From: Campylobacter concisus
GTDB lineage: Bacteria; Campylobacterota; Campylobacteria; Campylobacterales; Campylobacteraceae
Length of the DNA: 47,303 bases
Reading direction: 5' to 3'
Assembly (NCBI RefSeq): GCF_002913745.1
Contig: NZ_PPCG01000013.1
Coordinates: 1 to 47,303 of the forward strand
In this document: piece after piece, positions 15,515 through 24,594 of the stretch
Layout of the letters: each line of letters opens with the position of its first letter
Numbering within the stretch: the first letter of the stretch is position 1
Made by a program: the position numbers and the translations under genes
The notes under the pieces: generated by a model
Databases searched by the model: none
What the model was told of the DNA's origin: nothing
Seen by the model: the letters and a program-made list of their open reading frames with translations, nothing else

Positions 15515-17305
15515 CTAGTCTATTTTTAGAACGGATAAAAACGCCTCCTGCGGCAAATTCACCTTACCAATGGCCTTCATCCGCTTCTTACCCTCTTTTT
15601 GCTTCTCAAGCAACTTCCTCTTACGCGTGATATCGCCGCCGTAGCACTTGGCTGTGACGTTTTTACCCATTGATTTTACGGTTTCTCGGGCGATTATTTT
15701 ATTACCGATGCTAGCTTGTATCGCCACCTCAAAGAGTTGACGTGGCACGATCTCTTTCATCGCCTTTACAAAGTCTCTGCCCTTTGTCTGAGCCTTGCTC
15801 TCAGGCACGATGATAGAGAGCGCATCGACCGTCTCGCCGGCTACTTTGACATCAAGCTTTATTAGATCGCCCACGCGGTAGTCGCTAGGCTCGTAGTCAA
15901 AGCTCGCGTAGCCTTTGGTGCTTGACTTTAGCTTGTCGTAAAAGTCCATCACGATCTCATTCATCGGTATGTCATACTCGAGTAAAACGCGGTCAGTCGT
16001 GATATAGTCCATCTTTGTTTGTATGCCGCGGCGGTTGTTTAAGAGCGTGATGATGTTGCCCAAAAACTCGCTTGGCGTGATGATAGTAGCCTTCACGTAT
16101 GGCTCAAGGATCGAGTCTATTTTATTGACTGGCGGCAACTGGCTTGGGTTTTGAATTTTTAAATTTAGCCCATCAGTTTGGATGACTTCATAAGTCACAG
16201 TTGGCGCTGTGGCGATGAGATCAAGATCAAATTCACGCTCCAGCCTCTCTTTGACAACCTCCATGTGAAGAAGACCTAAAAAGCCAACCCTAAAGCCAAA
16301 TCCAAGTGCGACCGAGGTCTCTGGCTCGTAGCTAATGGAGCTATCATTTAGCTTTAGCTTATCCAGCGCGTCACGCAGATCTTCAAATTTATCAGTTTCA
16401 ATAGGATAAAGTCCCGCAAAAACAAACGGCTTAGCTCTCTCAAAGCCACCAACTGGCTCTTTTAGAGGATTTCTTGACTGCGTTATCGTATCTCCAACTT
16501 GCACGTCACTAACGTTTTTAAGCCCCAAAACCACGATGCCAACCTCACCAGCGCTAAGCGTTTTGGTCTTGATCGGTGCTATAGGATTTGGATACATGAG
16601 GTCTAGTACGATGTGTTTTTTGCCTGTTCCCATGACTAAAATTTCATCATTTTTTGAAATTTCACCATCATAAACACGCACAAGAGCAAGCGCGCCAAGG
16701 TAGTTATCAAACCAACTATCATAAATTAGCGCCTTTGTAGGCTTGCTTACGTCGCCATTTGGTGCAGGGATCCTCGTGATGATCGCTTCAAGCAGCTCCT
16801 TTATGCCAACGCCTGTTTTTGCGCTCACTTCGATCGCTCCTGAGCAGTCAAGACCGATGATGTGCTCGATCTCATCTTTTACACTAGCAGGATCAGCCGC
16901 TGGCAGGTCGATCTTGTTGATGACTGGTATGATCTCCAGGTTGTTTTCAAGTGCGATGTAGACGTTTGCGATGGTTTGCGCCTCCACGCCCTGACTAGCG
17001 TCCACGACGAGCAGTGCGCCCTCGCAGCTAGCTAGACTACGGCTCACCTCATAGCTAAAATCAACGTGTCCTGGGGTGTCTATCAAATTTAGAACAAAAT
17101 TTTCGCCATTTAGTGCGTAGTTTAGGCGGACAGACTGGGCTTTGATCGTGATGCCACGCTCTTTTTCGATGTCCATCGTGTCCATGATCTGCGAGCTCAT
17201 CTCACGGTCACTTACGGCGCCACACTCCTGAATGAGGCGATCAGCAAGCGTGCTTTTGCCGTGGTCGATGTGAGCGATGATGCTAAAGTTTCTAATGTTT
17301 TTCAT
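15515..17305 (-). CDS. lepA: Elongation factor 4 (LepA)
   Basis: A 596-residue translational GTPase of standard family length. It has G1 [10 protein letters not shown], switch region with [10 protein letters not shown]3 [13 protein letters not shown]4 NKIDLP, then EF-Tu-like domain II, EF-G-like domains III and V, and the LepA-specific C-terminus ([25 protein letters not shown], broken here by nothing unusual). LepA binds the ribosome and affects initiation or back-translocation. It starts at ATG 17305. The gene appears to stand alone: 170 bases without features separate it from the tautomerase gene. Confidence 0.97.
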   Translation of the reverse strand: MKNIRNFSIIAHIDHGKSTLADRLIQECGAVSDREMSSQIMDTMDIEKERGITIKAQSVRLNYALNGENFVLNLIDTPGHVDFSYEVSRSLASCEGALLVVDASQGVEAQTIANVYIALENNLEIIPVINKIDLPAADPASVKDEIEHIIGLDCSGAIEVSAKTGVGIKELLEAIITRIPAPNGDVSKPTKALIYDSWFDNYLGALALVRVYDGEISKNDEILVMGTGKKHIVLDLMYPNPIAPIKTKTLSAGEVGIVVLGLKNVSDVQVGDTITQSRNPLKEPVGGFERAKPFVFAGLYPIETDKFEDLRDALDKLKLNDSSISYEPETSVALGFGFRVGFLGLLHMEVVKERLEREFDLDLIATAPTVTYEVIQTDGLNLKIQNPSQLPPVNKIDSILEPYVKATIITPSEFLGNIITLLNNRRGIQTKMDYITTDRVLLEYDIPMNEIVMDFYDKLKSSTKGYASFDYEPSDYRVGDLIKLDVKVAGETVDALSIIVPESKAQTKGRDFVKAMKEIVPRQLFEVAIQASIGNKIIARETVKSMGKNVTAKCYGGDITRKRKLLEKQKEGKKRMKAIGKVNLPQEAFLSVLKID

Positions 17306-17394
17306 GAAATCCCTAGTTAAATTTTAGGCGATTTTATAAAAAAAATCGTTAAAGTTGAGTAAAAATGAGTTTGCTAGGCTAGCAAGGCTTAAAT

Positions 17395-17784
17395 TTAAAG
17401 CTCAAAGTTAGCTCTTAAACTTTCACGCAAAGCGCAGAGTACAACGCAAAGTGAATATAAAAAATAAAGATAAGCAAAAAGCGGTAAAAAAGCTAAAAAA
17501 GCTGAAGCATAAACTAAAGCACTAAGCCCGCATGTCGCAGTTGCCAGCGCTGGCACGTGATAAGTCCAAAGCTCTGGTTGTTCAAACGGAGCATCTATGA
17601 CATTAAAATACAGAGCAAAATTTAACCCTAGCAACAAAATAAATATATAGCCCTTTTTCATACAAAATAGAGCGCAGATCAAGGCTACTACAAAATTTAC
17701 TGCGATAAGAGGAGCCATATCCATAAAAATACCAAGCAAACCAATAGCCACGACCATTAGATATTCATTTTTTATGCGAAACAT
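17395..17784 (-). CDS. Small integral membrane protein, unknown
   Basis: A 129-residue protein of almost wholly hydrophobic sequence, with four or five predicted membrane spans (about 8-27, 28-42, 47-60, 82-117) and few charged residues. One loop is acidic and aromatic (DAPFEQPELWTYHVP). No family is recognised. It lies 26 bases after the CDF exporter gene on the same strand and may be co-transcribed with it. Confidence 0.6.
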   Translation of the reverse strand: MFRIKNEYLMVVAIGLLGIFMDMAPLIAVNFVVALICALFCMKKGYIFILLLGLNFALYFNVIDAPFEQPELWTYHVPALATATCGLSALVYASAFLAFLPLFAYLYFLYSLCVVLCALRESLRANFEL

Positions 17785-17810
17785 TAAATTTAAACCTTTT
17801 GCGTCAAATT

Positions 17811-18725
17811 TTAGTGATGATGCCCGCAGTGATCATCTTCATCATTTAGCTCGCAGATGAGATCGTCTTTATGTCCAAGGTTCTCGCTCTCAAACTGAAG
17901 CGTGACATGGCCGATGCCTGCGTGAGAAAGCTCGTGCTCGATGCGCTTTATCATCTTTGAAATTTCAGCCACGCTTAGCGCATCATCCACCACCACGTGG
18001 GCTATGAGCGCGTTTGTGCCAGCATTTATCGCCCAGATATGCAGGTCATGCACGATTTTAACGCCATCTACGCCCTTTATAACGCCTAAAATTTCATCCG
18101 TATCAAGCTTAAGCGGCACGGCTTCGATCAGGATATTAAAGCTATCTTTTAGCAAGCTAGCGCCACTTTTTATGATGAGCAGCGAGACAAAGATACTTGC
18201 GATGCTATCGGCCTGCGTGAAGTTAAATTTCATCACAAGAAGCGCTGCGACGATAGCGCCAACTGAGCCAAGCGTGTCGCCAAGCACGTGCAAATAAGCA
18301 CCTTTCATGTTTAAATTTTCTTTTGTATCAGCGCTTTTATGCATATAAATAGCTACGACTAAATTTACCACAAGCCCCAAAATACTAACAAAAAGCATCG
18401 TTTCAGCCTCGATCTGCGGCTCGTTAAAAAACCTAATAATAGCTTCGACTACGACAAAAATGGCGAGTGCGATAAGAGCGATGGCATTTATGAAAGCGGC
18501 GATGATCTCGACCCTTTTGTAGCCAAAGGTCTTTTGTAAATTTGCCCTTTTTTCTGCGATCTTAAAAGCGACCAGTGACAAAAAGAGAGCCGCAGCGTCT
18601 GAGAACATGTGAAATGCGTCGCTAACAAGCGCAAGCGAGTTTGAAACGAAGCCAAAAACAGCCTCAACTATCATAAACGTGAAAATTAGCAAAAACGAAT
18701 TTCTAAGAACGCTCTTATTGTGCAT
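17811..18725 (-). CDS. Cation diffusion facilitator (zinc/cobalt-type exporter)
   Basis: A 304-residue CDF protein with six membrane spans and the two HxxxD metal sites: D36, H39 and D43 in span 2 (SDAFHMFSDAA) and H146/D150 in span 5 (HVLGDTLGS). A cytoplasmic domain follows with GVDGVKIVHDLHIWAI, ending in a His/Cys tail (DDHCGHHH). This layout is that of CzcD/ZitB-type exporters, which move Zn2+, Cd2+ or Co2+ out by proton antiport. The start overlaps the upstream ABC membrane-domain gene by 11 bases, so the two are likely translated together. Confidence 0.9.
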   Translation of the reverse strand: MHNKSVLRNSFLLIFTFMIVEAVFGFVSNSLALVSDAFHMFSDAAALFLSLVAFKIAEKRANLQKTFGYKRVEIIAAFINAIALIALAIFVVVEAIIRFFNEPQIEAETMLFVSILGLVVNLVVAIYMHKSADTKENLNMKGAYLHVLGDTLGSVGAIVAALLVMKFNFTQADSIASIFVSLLIIKSGASLLKDSFNILIEAVPLKLDTDEILGVIKGVDGVKIVHDLHIWAINAGTNALIAHVVVDDALSVAEISKMIKRIEHELSHAGIGHVTLQFESENLGHKDDLICELNDEDDHCGHHH

Positions 18726-19587
18726 TATTGTCCTTCTTTTGGGCGTCGATCCTCTTGCCTATATCTTTTAAATTTGAAAATTCCTCGATGAGCTTTGGCG
18801 AGTCGTCAAGACTAATGACGAAATTCCATATATAGGTCATCACAGAGTAGATTTGGCCGGCATTTGTCTGCTGCGAGCTTAGCACTATTATCGCCACCAA
18901 AAAGAGCAGCGATGCGCTAATGCCGATGATAAAATAGCTCATCGCCTCCCTGTTTGAGATCGCTATACGAAATTTAGAAACGACGTCGTAGTGCCTATTT
19001 AGCGTGCTTTTGTTAAAAGCACCTATCACCTTTGCCTCTTTCTCTAAGCGGTCATTTAAGCGAAGATAAAGGTCGTCATTTTTCTTGATATATCTTGGTG
19101 AAAATATAAGAAAAAAGGTCATCACTACAAAGCACGCCACAGCGACCTTTGGCTCGACAAAGATGAGCATAAACGCTGAGCCGATGATCGAAATGACCGA
19201 TGTAAAAAACATAGGAAAATGCGTCTCAAAGAAATTTACAAACTCTCGCGAGAGCGCTACTCTGGCGATGATGGCGGAGTCGTCTTTGGCATTTTGTTTT
19301 TCATTCATGATGACATTTACAGCAAGCTTTGCATAAATACTTGCAAAAACTTGCGTATCCACGCGGCGCCTAATGGCTCCTACAAGCCACGCTACGAGCA
19401 CAAAAAGTGCGTAAATAAGGGCATTTAACGTATTTCCTTGTATGATTGCGTTTATCGCAAAGCCCGCAAATATCGGATAAGCAAGAAAAAGTCCGTTCTC
19501 TGCTAGCACCAAAGCAAAGGTCAAAATGAGCTTTTTGTTATGCTCGGTAGCTATGCTCTTTAGCGTTTTAAAGGCGTTATTTTGCAA
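18715..19587 (-). CDS. ABC transporter six-TM domain without ATPase domain
   Basis: A 290-residue protein matching only the membrane half of a type I exporter: six hydrophobic segments (about 20-38, 50-70, 124-146, 147-166, 222-250) and a linker helix (KLIEEFSNLKDIGKRIDAQ) where a nucleotide-binding domain would normally follow. There is no Walker A, signature or Walker B. It starts at TTG 19587 with GGAG 7 bases upstream and ends by overlapping the CDF gene. Stand-alone six-TM ABC domains of this kind occur in other Proteobacteria. It may borrow an ATPase or work without one. Confidence 0.75.
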   Translation of the reverse strand: MQNNAFKTLKSIATEHNKKLILTFALVLAENGLFLAYPIFAGFAINAIIQGNTLNALIYALFVLVAWLVGAIRRRVDTQVFASIYAKLAVNVIMNEKQNAKDDSAIIARVALSREFVNFFETHFPMFFTSVISIIGSAFMLIFVEPKVAVACFVVMTFFLIFSPRYIKKNDDLYLRLNDRLEKEAKVIGAFNKSTLNRHYDVVSKFRIAISNREAMSYFIIGISASLLFLVAIIVLSSQQTNAGQIYSVMTYIWNFVISLDDSPKLIEEFSNLKDIGKRIDAQKKDNNAQ

Positions 19588-19657
19588 ATTTTAACTCCAA
19601 GTTATCATAAATTTTTCGTAAATTTTAGCCTAAATTTGTAAATTTTGATAAATTTTT

Positions 19658-19680
19658 GTTGTAACTCTTGACATTACAAC
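19658..19680. promoter_or_regulatory. Operator 1 (GTTGTAA-N9-TTACAAC)
   Basis: A perfect 7-base inverted repeat with a 9-base spacer. The -35 hexamer TTGACA (19668-19673) lies within the spacer, so a bound protein would cover the promoter. The same palindrome recurs at 19707-19729. An Rrf2-family regulator gene lies 1.2 kb downstream and is the natural candidate binder. Confidence 0.8.
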
Positions 19681-19696
19681 AAAAAATAATTATACT
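19668..19696 (+). promoter_or_regulatory. Sigma-70 promoter of the cupin gene
   Basis: TTGACA (19668-19673), a 17-base spacer and TATACT (19691-19696). This is the closest match to the full sigma-70 consensus in the window and is unusual for Campylobacter, where -35 boxes are rarely conserved. It is bracketed by the two operators. Confidence 0.8.
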
Positions 19697-19706
19697 TCGC
19701 TCATCA

Positions 19707-19729
19707 GTTGTAAGAAAAAAGATTACAAC
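19707..19729. promoter_or_regulatory. Operator 2 (GTTGTAA-N9-TTACAAC)
   Basis: Same arms and spacing as operator 1 with a different spacer sequence. It covers about +4 to +26 of the expected transcript, upstream of the ribosome site. The two centres are 49 bases apart. Confidence 0.8.
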
Positions 19730-19748
19730 AAAAAATAAGGAGAATAAA

Positions 19749-20123
19749 ATGAAAAATTATCAGGTTGCAAAGGTCGCAAACGAGCCAAGAGTCGAGCTAA
19801 AAGAGGCTTTAAATTTAACTGGCTGTGAAGTATCTATAAACGAATTTGCGGCAAATGTGAGCGTGCCATTTGTCCATGCGCACAAGCAAAACAAGGAGCT
19901 TTACATCATCACTGATGGCGATGGCGAGCTTTTTATCGACGGCGAAGTGATAAAAGTAAGCAAAGGCGAAGCGGTGCGCATAGATCCAGATGGCAAAAGG
20001 TGCTTTAGGGCTGGCAAAAACGGCATCAAAATGATCTGCATCCAGACAAAACGCGGTAGCCTAGAGCAATACACAATGAGTGACGGCGTGATAGTTGATG
20101 ACGTAAAGCCAAGCTGGCTGTAA
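19749..20123 (+). CDS. Small cupin-domain protein
   Basis: A 124-residue single-domain cupin. ATG 19749 is chosen because AAGGAGA lies 5 bases before it and because both operators and the promoter lie upstream; an in-frame extension to 19668 would start inside the promoter. Cupin motif 1 reads HAHKQNKE (H43, H45, E50) followed by GDGELFIDGE; motif 2 is less canonical (RIDPDGKRCF) and lacks the third histidine. Such proteins bind Fe, Mn, Zn or Ni and have varied roles. Its operators and neighbours (Rrf2 regulator, broken NAD(P)-binding gene) suggest an electrophile or oxidative-stress function, which is inference. Confidence 0.8.
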   Translation: MKNYQVAKVANEPRVELKEALNLTGCEVSINEFAANVSVPFVHAHKQNKELYIITDGDGELFIDGEVIKVSKGEAVRIDPDGKRCFRAGKNGIKMICIQTKRGSLEQYTMSDGVIVDDVKPSWL

Positions 20124-20143
20124 ATTTAAAAAGAAAAATTTAA

Positions 20144-20760
20144 ATAGCAATCTTAGGCAAAAACGGCGTAAATTTATCTAAAAATGGCTTCAAAACTCGG
20201 CGATTGTTAAAAAAACAAAGAGTAAAACGACGACGTAAAAGTCATCTATAAAAGATATTTTTGAGCCTACAAAAGCTGATCTAACAGACTTCGATGTGGT
20301 TATCAGCGCATTTGCCGTTTGGTCGTTATAAACCTTCTTTTCTCGCAAAAAAGTGGCCGCTCACCTTTTAAATTTACTAGAAGGCACTAGCACAAGGCTC
20401 ATCGTAGCTCTTGGCGCTGGTACGTTATTTGTTGATAGCAAAGGCACTATGGTCATGGATACGCCAGACTTCCCGGCTACATATATGGGCGTGGCAAAGG
20501 CTACGGCGGAGTCATATTTTGAGCTAAAAGGTAGCACAAATGTGCTTTGGACGTATGTAAGTCCAGCAGGCGACTACGACGCAAATGGCGCTCGCACTGG
20601 CAAATACGTGCTTGGCGGGGATGATCTCATACTAAACTCAAAAAATGAGAGCTACATAAGCTACGCAGACCTTGCACTTGCGATCATCAACGAGCTAAAA
20701 AAACATGAAATTTATCCAAAAGCGCTTCACTGCGGTCGGCGAGAGAGCTTGAGTTTATAA
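20144..20760 (+). pseudogene. Decayed NAD(P)-binding (NmrA/YwnB-like) oxidoreductase
   Basis: Pieces of one Rossmann-fold protein lie in order but in different frames. The first is IAILGKNG at 20144 (cofactor loop, preceded by a stop and lacking a start). The second is KDIFEPTKADLTDFDVVISAFAVW near 20248-20320, ended by a stop. The longest frame, 20353-20719, carries TRLIVALGAGTLFVD, DTPDFPATYMGVAKA and WTYVSPAGDY. After another shift near 20720 comes the native-looking ending RFTAVGERA. At least three lesions are needed to join them. The family are NAD(P)H-dependent reductases often found beside Rrf2 regulators. The cofactor-binding end is destroyed, so the frame 20353-20760 is unlikely to give an active enzyme. 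Confidence 0.8.
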
Positions 20761-20824
20761 ATTTGACGGCTGGCGAAGGCTCGTAAGTCAAATTTAGCTG
20801 GCTGTCTTTGGCAGAAAATTTAAG

Positions 20825-20830
20825 TATAAT
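20825..20830 (+). promoter_or_regulatory. -10 element of the Rrf2 gene
   Basis: TATAAT, 23 bases before the Rrf2 start codon, with AAGGGAG between. No copy of the GTTGTAA operator is present here, so autoregulation through that motif is not evident. Confidence 0.5.
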
Positions 20831-20853
20831 CACGAAAAAATTTAAGGGAGCTT

Positions 20854-21267
20854 ATGCAAGTTGGCATTAAATTTTCAACTGCGATACACGCGCTTTTATG
20901 TGCTAAATTTTTTGAAAATGAGAAGGTTACAAGCGAATTTATAGCTGGCAGCATAAACACAAACCCAGTTATCGTTAGGCGCCTGCTTGGCACTCTAAAG
21001 GCTGCAGGGCTCGTAAATGTCGCAGCTGGAGTTGGCGGGGTGAGCCTTGCAAAAGAGCCAAAAGATATAAATTTACTTGAAATTTTTAACGCAGTAAATG
21101 AGAAAGAAAAACTTTTTAAAATTCACTCTGACTCGCCAAGGGCTTGCCCGCTTGGTGGCAGGATAGAAGAGCTTTTGTCTGGGCACTTTTTAAGGGCGCA
21201 AACTGCCCTAGAAAACGAGCTAAAAAACGTTACTTTGCAAGATTTATTAGACGAGCTTGCGAGATAA
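20854..21267 (+). CDS. Rrf2-family transcriptional regulator (YwnA/HypR-like)
   Basis: The 137-residue protein has the Rrf2 winged helix: FSTAIHALLCAKFF, then SEFIAGSINTNPVIVRRLLGTLKAAGLV and the wing GVGGVSLAKEP. The C-terminal dimer helix follows. It lacks the three clustered cysteines that hold an Fe-S cluster in IscR and NsrR; only C16 and C98 (RACPLGG) are present. This places it nearer the YwnA/HypR group, which sense electrophiles or hypochlorite by thiol chemistry. AAGGGAG lies 6 bases before ATG 20854. It probably controls the double operator upstream of the cupin gene; that link rests on proximity. Confidence 0.88.
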   Translation: MQVGIKFSTAIHALLCAKFFENEKVTSEFIAGSINTNPVIVRRLLGTLKAAGLVNVAAGVGGVSLAKEPKDINLLEIFNAVNEKEKLFKIHSDSPRACPLGGRIEELLSGHFLRAQTALENELKNVTLQDLLDELAR

Positions 21268-21272
21268 ATTTA

Positions 21273-21297
21273 GGCTAGATCTTGATCTTTTCTAGCC
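21273..21297 (+). terminator. Hairpin after the Rrf2 gene
   Basis: Seven-base arms GGCTAGA and TCTAGCC with an 11-base loop, 5 bases after the stop codon, followed by an AAAGATAATTTT stretch. It is a plausible but not strong terminator. Confidence 0.5.
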
Positions 21298-21314
21298 AAA
21301 GATAATTTTACAAA

Positions 21315-21407
21315 CTACTCCTGCATCGTGATCCATTTTTGCGCGATCCTCACGGCATTTGTCGCAGCTCCAACGCGGATCTGATCGGCACTGCATCTTA
21401 ATATGGC
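21315..21407 (-). pseudogene. 3' remnant of an aspartate-semialdehyde dehydrogenase gene
   Basis: Within the 339-base gap after the Rrf2 gene, the minus strand encodes 30 codons ending at a TAG (21315-21317): AILRCSADQIRVGAATNAV, then RIAQKWITMQE. DxIRxGAAxNAV near the very C-terminus is characteristic of Asd, which makes the semialdehyde shared by lysine, threonine and methionine synthesis. A stop codon directly precedes the piece and nothing like the rest of Asd is visible upstream. It is therefore a leftover of a lost or moved copy; the functional gene must lie elsewhere. Confidence 0.6.
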
Positions 21408-21576
21408 TTATTTAAATTTTAGTAGCTAGCATGTAGAAATTTAGCGGCGAGGTTTCATTGTGATTTTTATTTATTTGACTTTAAATTTAGGCTCGTTACA
21501 AGTAGGATTTTAAGTCTTTTGGGCTAGAAATTTAATCCAAAAGATAAATATCAATCACCCAAAACGAATAAATTTA

Positions 21577-21598
21577 GCAGGCTAGAGCTCTAGCCTGC
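21577..21598 (-). terminator. Terminator of prs (22-base palindrome)
   Basis: A perfect palindrome, GCAGGCTAGAG and its complement, begins 9 bases after the prs stop and is followed on the minus strand by an AT-rich TAAATTTATT tail. It can also act on the opposite strand. Confidence 0.7.
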
Positions 21599-21606
21599 AA
21601 GGGTTA

Positions 21607-22536
21607 TTAAAACAAGCTATTTACGCTTTCGTTGTGATAAACACGGCGTATCACTTCGCCAAAGAGTGAAGCTGTGCTTAGCACTTTTATACAAGGTAGT
21701 TCTTCTTTTAATGGGATCGTATCAGTCACCACTAGCTCGTCTAAAAAGCCAAGTTTTAGCCTATCATAGGCTGGTCCGCTAAGCACTGGGTGCGTGCAAA
21801 ACGCCATTACGCTAGTTGCGCCACGCTCTTTGAAAATTTCAGCTGCTTTTACGATGGTGCCAGCGGTGTCGATCATATCATCGACCAAGATCACATCTTT
21901 GCCCTTAACATCGCCGATCACGTTCATCACTTCGCTCTCGTTTGCTTTCTCGCGGCGTTTATCAACGATGACCATATCTAATAAATTTAGATTTTTCGCC
22001 AAGGCTCTAGCACGAGCCACGCCGCCTACATCTGGGCTTGCGACGACTGGATTTGGTAAATTTTTAGCTTTTACGTAGTCGTTAAAGATGATGCTTCCAT
22101 AAAGGTTATCTACTGGGATATCGAAAAATCCTTGAATTTGTCCTGCGTGAAGGTCCATCGTCACGACCCTGTCGATGCCTGCTGTTTGCATCATATTTGC
22201 CACAAGTTTTGCAGTGATAGGCACTCTAGGAGCTGCTTTTCTGTCTTGTCTAGCATAGCCAAAATATGGCACGATCGCTGTTATAGAGCTTGCGCTACTG
22301 CGCTTTAAAGCGTCAGTTAAGATAAGAAGCTCCATTAAATTTATATTTGCTGGGGCACATGTTGGCTGGATGACAAAAACATCTTTCCCACGCACGCTTT
22401 CGCCGATCTGCACGCTTATCTCACCATCGCTAAATCTTTTAATGCTAGCTTCACTCAGTGGAAGCGACAAATATTGCGAAATTTTCTTCGAAAGCTCGAT
22501 GTTTGCGGTGCCTGAGAAAATTTTATAGCCTCTCAT
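21607..22536 (-). CDS. prs: Ribose-phosphate pyrophosphokinase
   Basis: The 309-residue class I PRPP synthetase is of normal length. It has the ATP-binding flexible loop ([10 protein letters not shown]), the metal-binding segment [13 protein letters not shown], the catalytic KRREKANE stretch and the PRPP loop [14 protein letters not shown]. It makes PRPP from ribose 5-phosphate and ATP for purines, pyrimidines, histidine, tryptophan and NAD. The ATG at 22536 is preceded by AAAAAAGG. It is a single-gene unit ended by the palindrome at 21577. Confidence 0.97.
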   Translation of the reverse strand: MRGYKIFSGTANIELSKKISQYLSLPLSEASIKRFSDGEISVQIGESVRGKDVFVIQPTCAPANINLMELLILTDALKRSSASSITAIVPYFGYARQDRKAAPRVPITAKLVANMMQTAGIDRVVTMDLHAGQIQGFFDIPVDNLYGSIIFNDYVKAKNLPNPVVASPDVGGVARARALAKNLNLLDMVIVDKRREKANESEVMNVIGDVKGKDVILVDDMIDTAGTIVKAAEIFKERGATSVMAFCTHPVLSGPAYDRLKLGFLDELVVTDTIPLKEELPCIKVLSTASLFGEVIRRVYHNESVNSLF

Positions 22537-22636
22537 AATAGTAACCTTTTTTAGTGATTTTTATGTTGTGATTTTATCAAAATGAGCTTTAAATCTAAAT
22601 TTATTATTCCAGCTATTTTATTTAAAGTTAAATTTG

Positions 22637-23044
22637 TTAGTTTTTATCTCCGCAGTCAAAAATTTGAGCTCTTACCCTATAACCAAGTGCGGACGAGCTT
22701 CCAGCAGGGCAGGCTTTGATACCTTCAAAAAGCCAGTAGCAAAGCGCCTCTTCTTTTATAATGTAAAGTACGACTCTTTTATGGAGTCCTACTATTTCAA
22801 CTGCTTCATTTTTTAGATCATTTATCGCACCTTGTCTAAGTCTTTCAATAGCTGGGTTTATTCTGCCATTTGCCTCATCGCTTCCCTCTGCCTCTCCTAA
22901 AACTTTGCAGCTATAAGGTGTAGAATTTACCATAGCTATACCTTTTGAATTTGGTGACAACGGCTTTGGCTCAAACTGTGGAGCAACACAACCAGACAAT
23001 ATACCTGCAACCGCACAAAGTAGAGCTAAATTTAAAACTTTCAT
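22637..23044 (-). CDS. Small lipoprotein, DUF4156-like
   Basis: A 135-residue lipoprotein with lipobox ILSGC. The central block, SCKVLGEAEGS...RQGAINDLKNEAVEIVG, matches the pattern of the DUF4156 lipoproteins, whose function is unknown. Four further cysteines are spread through the mature part. Two adjacent ATGs are possible; 23044 is preferred because AGGAGG is 5 bases before it and only 2 before 23047. It is a single gene, convergent with nothing and divergent from the DUF488 gene. Confidence 0.75.
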   Translation of the reverse strand: MKVLNLALLCAVAGILSGCVAPQFEPKPLSPNSKGIAMVNSTPYSCKVLGEAEGSDEANGRINPAIERLRQGAINDLKNEAVEIVGLHKRVVLYIIKEEALCYWLFEGIKACPAGSSSALGYRVRAQIFDCGDKN

Positions 23045-23176
23045 CATAACCTCCTTGAAATAAATCCAGGTGTTATTCTATTTCAAAAAAATAAAAAAGG
23101 CAACATAAATTTAAAGAAGATAATTAGTTAAAAATATTTTTGACTTTTTTATTTTATCAAGACTAAAATCACGCTC

Positions 23177-23539
23177 ATGTTTAAAATTTATAGAATTTAC
23201 GACTTTATTAAAAGCGACGACGAGAAATTTAAAGGTGTCTTTATCGATAGACTTTATCCTAGAGGCGTGAAAAAAGAGATCTTTTCTAGCTTTATCTGGC
23301 TAAAATCAGTCACTCCGTCAAACGAGCTAAGGTCATGGTTTCATGAAGATAAAGAGGCTAGGTTTGATGAGTTTTGCAAAAGATTTAGACAAGAGCTAAA
23401 TGGCAAAGAGGGGCAAGAGGGATTAAAAGAGCTTAAAAAGCTAGAAAAAGAGTATAAAAACGTGGCGCTTCTAACTGCTGTCAAAGAGCCAGAATTTAGC
23501 CACGTTAAGGTGATAAAAGAGGCGCTTAGTTCTTTATAA
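23177..23539 (+). CDS. DUF488 (YeaO-type) family protein
   Basis: A 120-residue protein with the family hallmarks RIYD near the start, [14 protein letters not shown] (23-36), [21 protein letters not shown] and the closing core [15 protein letters not shown]. The biochemical role of the family is not established. No clear ribosome site precedes ATG 23177. The end overlaps the convergent mnmA gene by 14 bases. Confidence 0.85.
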   Translation: MFKIYRIYDFIKSDDEKFKGVFIDRLYPRGVKKEIFSSFIWLKSVTPSNELRSWFHEDKEARFDEFCKRFRQELNGKEGQEGLKELKKLEKEYKNVALLTAVKEPEFSHVKVIKEALSSL

Positions 23540-24548
23540 AGCCACTTGCGATGACGCGATCACCCTCATACATCACGCAAAGCTGACCTTGCGCTACGCC
23601 AAGTGCGTTTTGATTTAGCGTTAGCTTTGCGGTTTTGTTAGCTTTATCAACCTCTACAAAAGCCTCAAGTTTAGGGCTTCTATATCTTATCTTGGTTTCG
23701 CACTCAAATTTATCTTCATCGATAAATAAATTTACATTTTCAAGCTCGACCACTTTTTGAGCAAGGTCATCCTTCGTGCCGACAACGATCTCGTTTTTTT
23801 CGGCATTTATCTTGATGACAAAGTGTGGCTCATGAGCGCCAAAAACCTCAAAGCCGCGGCGTTTGCCGATAGTGTAGTGCATGTAGCCTTGGTGGCGGCC
23901 GATGATATTGCCGTCTTTATCAACCACATTGCCTGGTAAATTTGTGTTGTAGTGCTTGTTTAAAACCTCGATGTAGGTATTTTCCACAAAGCAAATTTCA
24001 CTGCTTTCTGCCTGAGTAGCGAACTCTTCAAGCACTTTTACGCCTCTTGCTAGCTCTTTTATATCTTTTTTAAATTTATCTCCAAGTGGGAAAATGACAT
24101 CTTTTAGCACCTCTTTTGGCACCTGAGCTAAAAAATAGCTCTGATCTTTGCTAGGATCTTTGGCGCAGGTTATAAAACCATCAACAACCTGCACGTAATG
24201 CCCAGTAGCAAGCTTCTCGCAGCCATTTGCCTTTGCAAAGTCAAGTAGCGCACCAAGTTTTATAAATTTATTACACAAGGCACAAGGATTGGGCGTTTTG
24301 CCCTCTTTGTAGAGTCTGACAAATGGATCATAGACATATTCGTTAAATTTATCCTGCAGATCGAGTATATGCACCTTGATGCCAAGATATTCGCCCACTT
24401 TTTTGACTTTTCTGATGTTTTCTTCGTGGTATCCTGGCTTTTGATGAAGCATCATGTAGCAGCCTTGCACCTCATGCCCAGCCTCTTGCAGAAATTTAGC
24501 CGTCATCGTGCTATCTACGCCGCCGCTCATTGCAACCATTATTTTCAT
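23526..24548 (-). CDS. mnmA: tRNA-specific 2-thiouridylase MnmA
   Basis: The 340-residue enzyme has the ATP pyrophosphatase loop [12 protein letters not shown] at the N-terminus, the catalytic cysteine in TPNPCALCN, the second cysteine in [11 protein letters not shown], and the C-terminal beta-barrel domain ([12 protein letters not shown], ending VIASGFI). It adds sulfur to U34 of tRNA Lys, Glu and Gln. It begins at ATG 24548 with an AAAGG site. It is the last gene of the co-directional block running down from aroQ, separated from the LOG gene by 46 bases. Confidence 0.96.
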   Translation of the reverse strand: MKIMVAMSGGVDSTMTAKFLQEAGHEVQGCYMMLHQKPGYHEENIRKVKKVGEYLGIKVHILDLQDKFNEYVYDPFVRLYKEGKTPNPCALCNKFIKLGALLDFAKANGCEKLATGHYVQVVDGFITCAKDPSKDQSYFLAQVPKEVLKDVIFPLGDKFKKDIKELARGVKVLEEFATQAESSEICFVENTYIEVLNKHYNTNLPGNVVDKDGNIIGRHQGYMHYTIGKRRGFEVFGAHEPHFVIKINAEKNEIVVGTKDDLAQKVVELENVNLFIDEDKFECETKIRYRSPKLEAFVEVDKANKTAKLTLNQNALGVAQGQLCVMYEGDRVIASGFIKN

Positions 24549-24594
24549 ATTTTTACCTTTTTTAAATTTAAAGGCGATATTTTATATCTTATTT

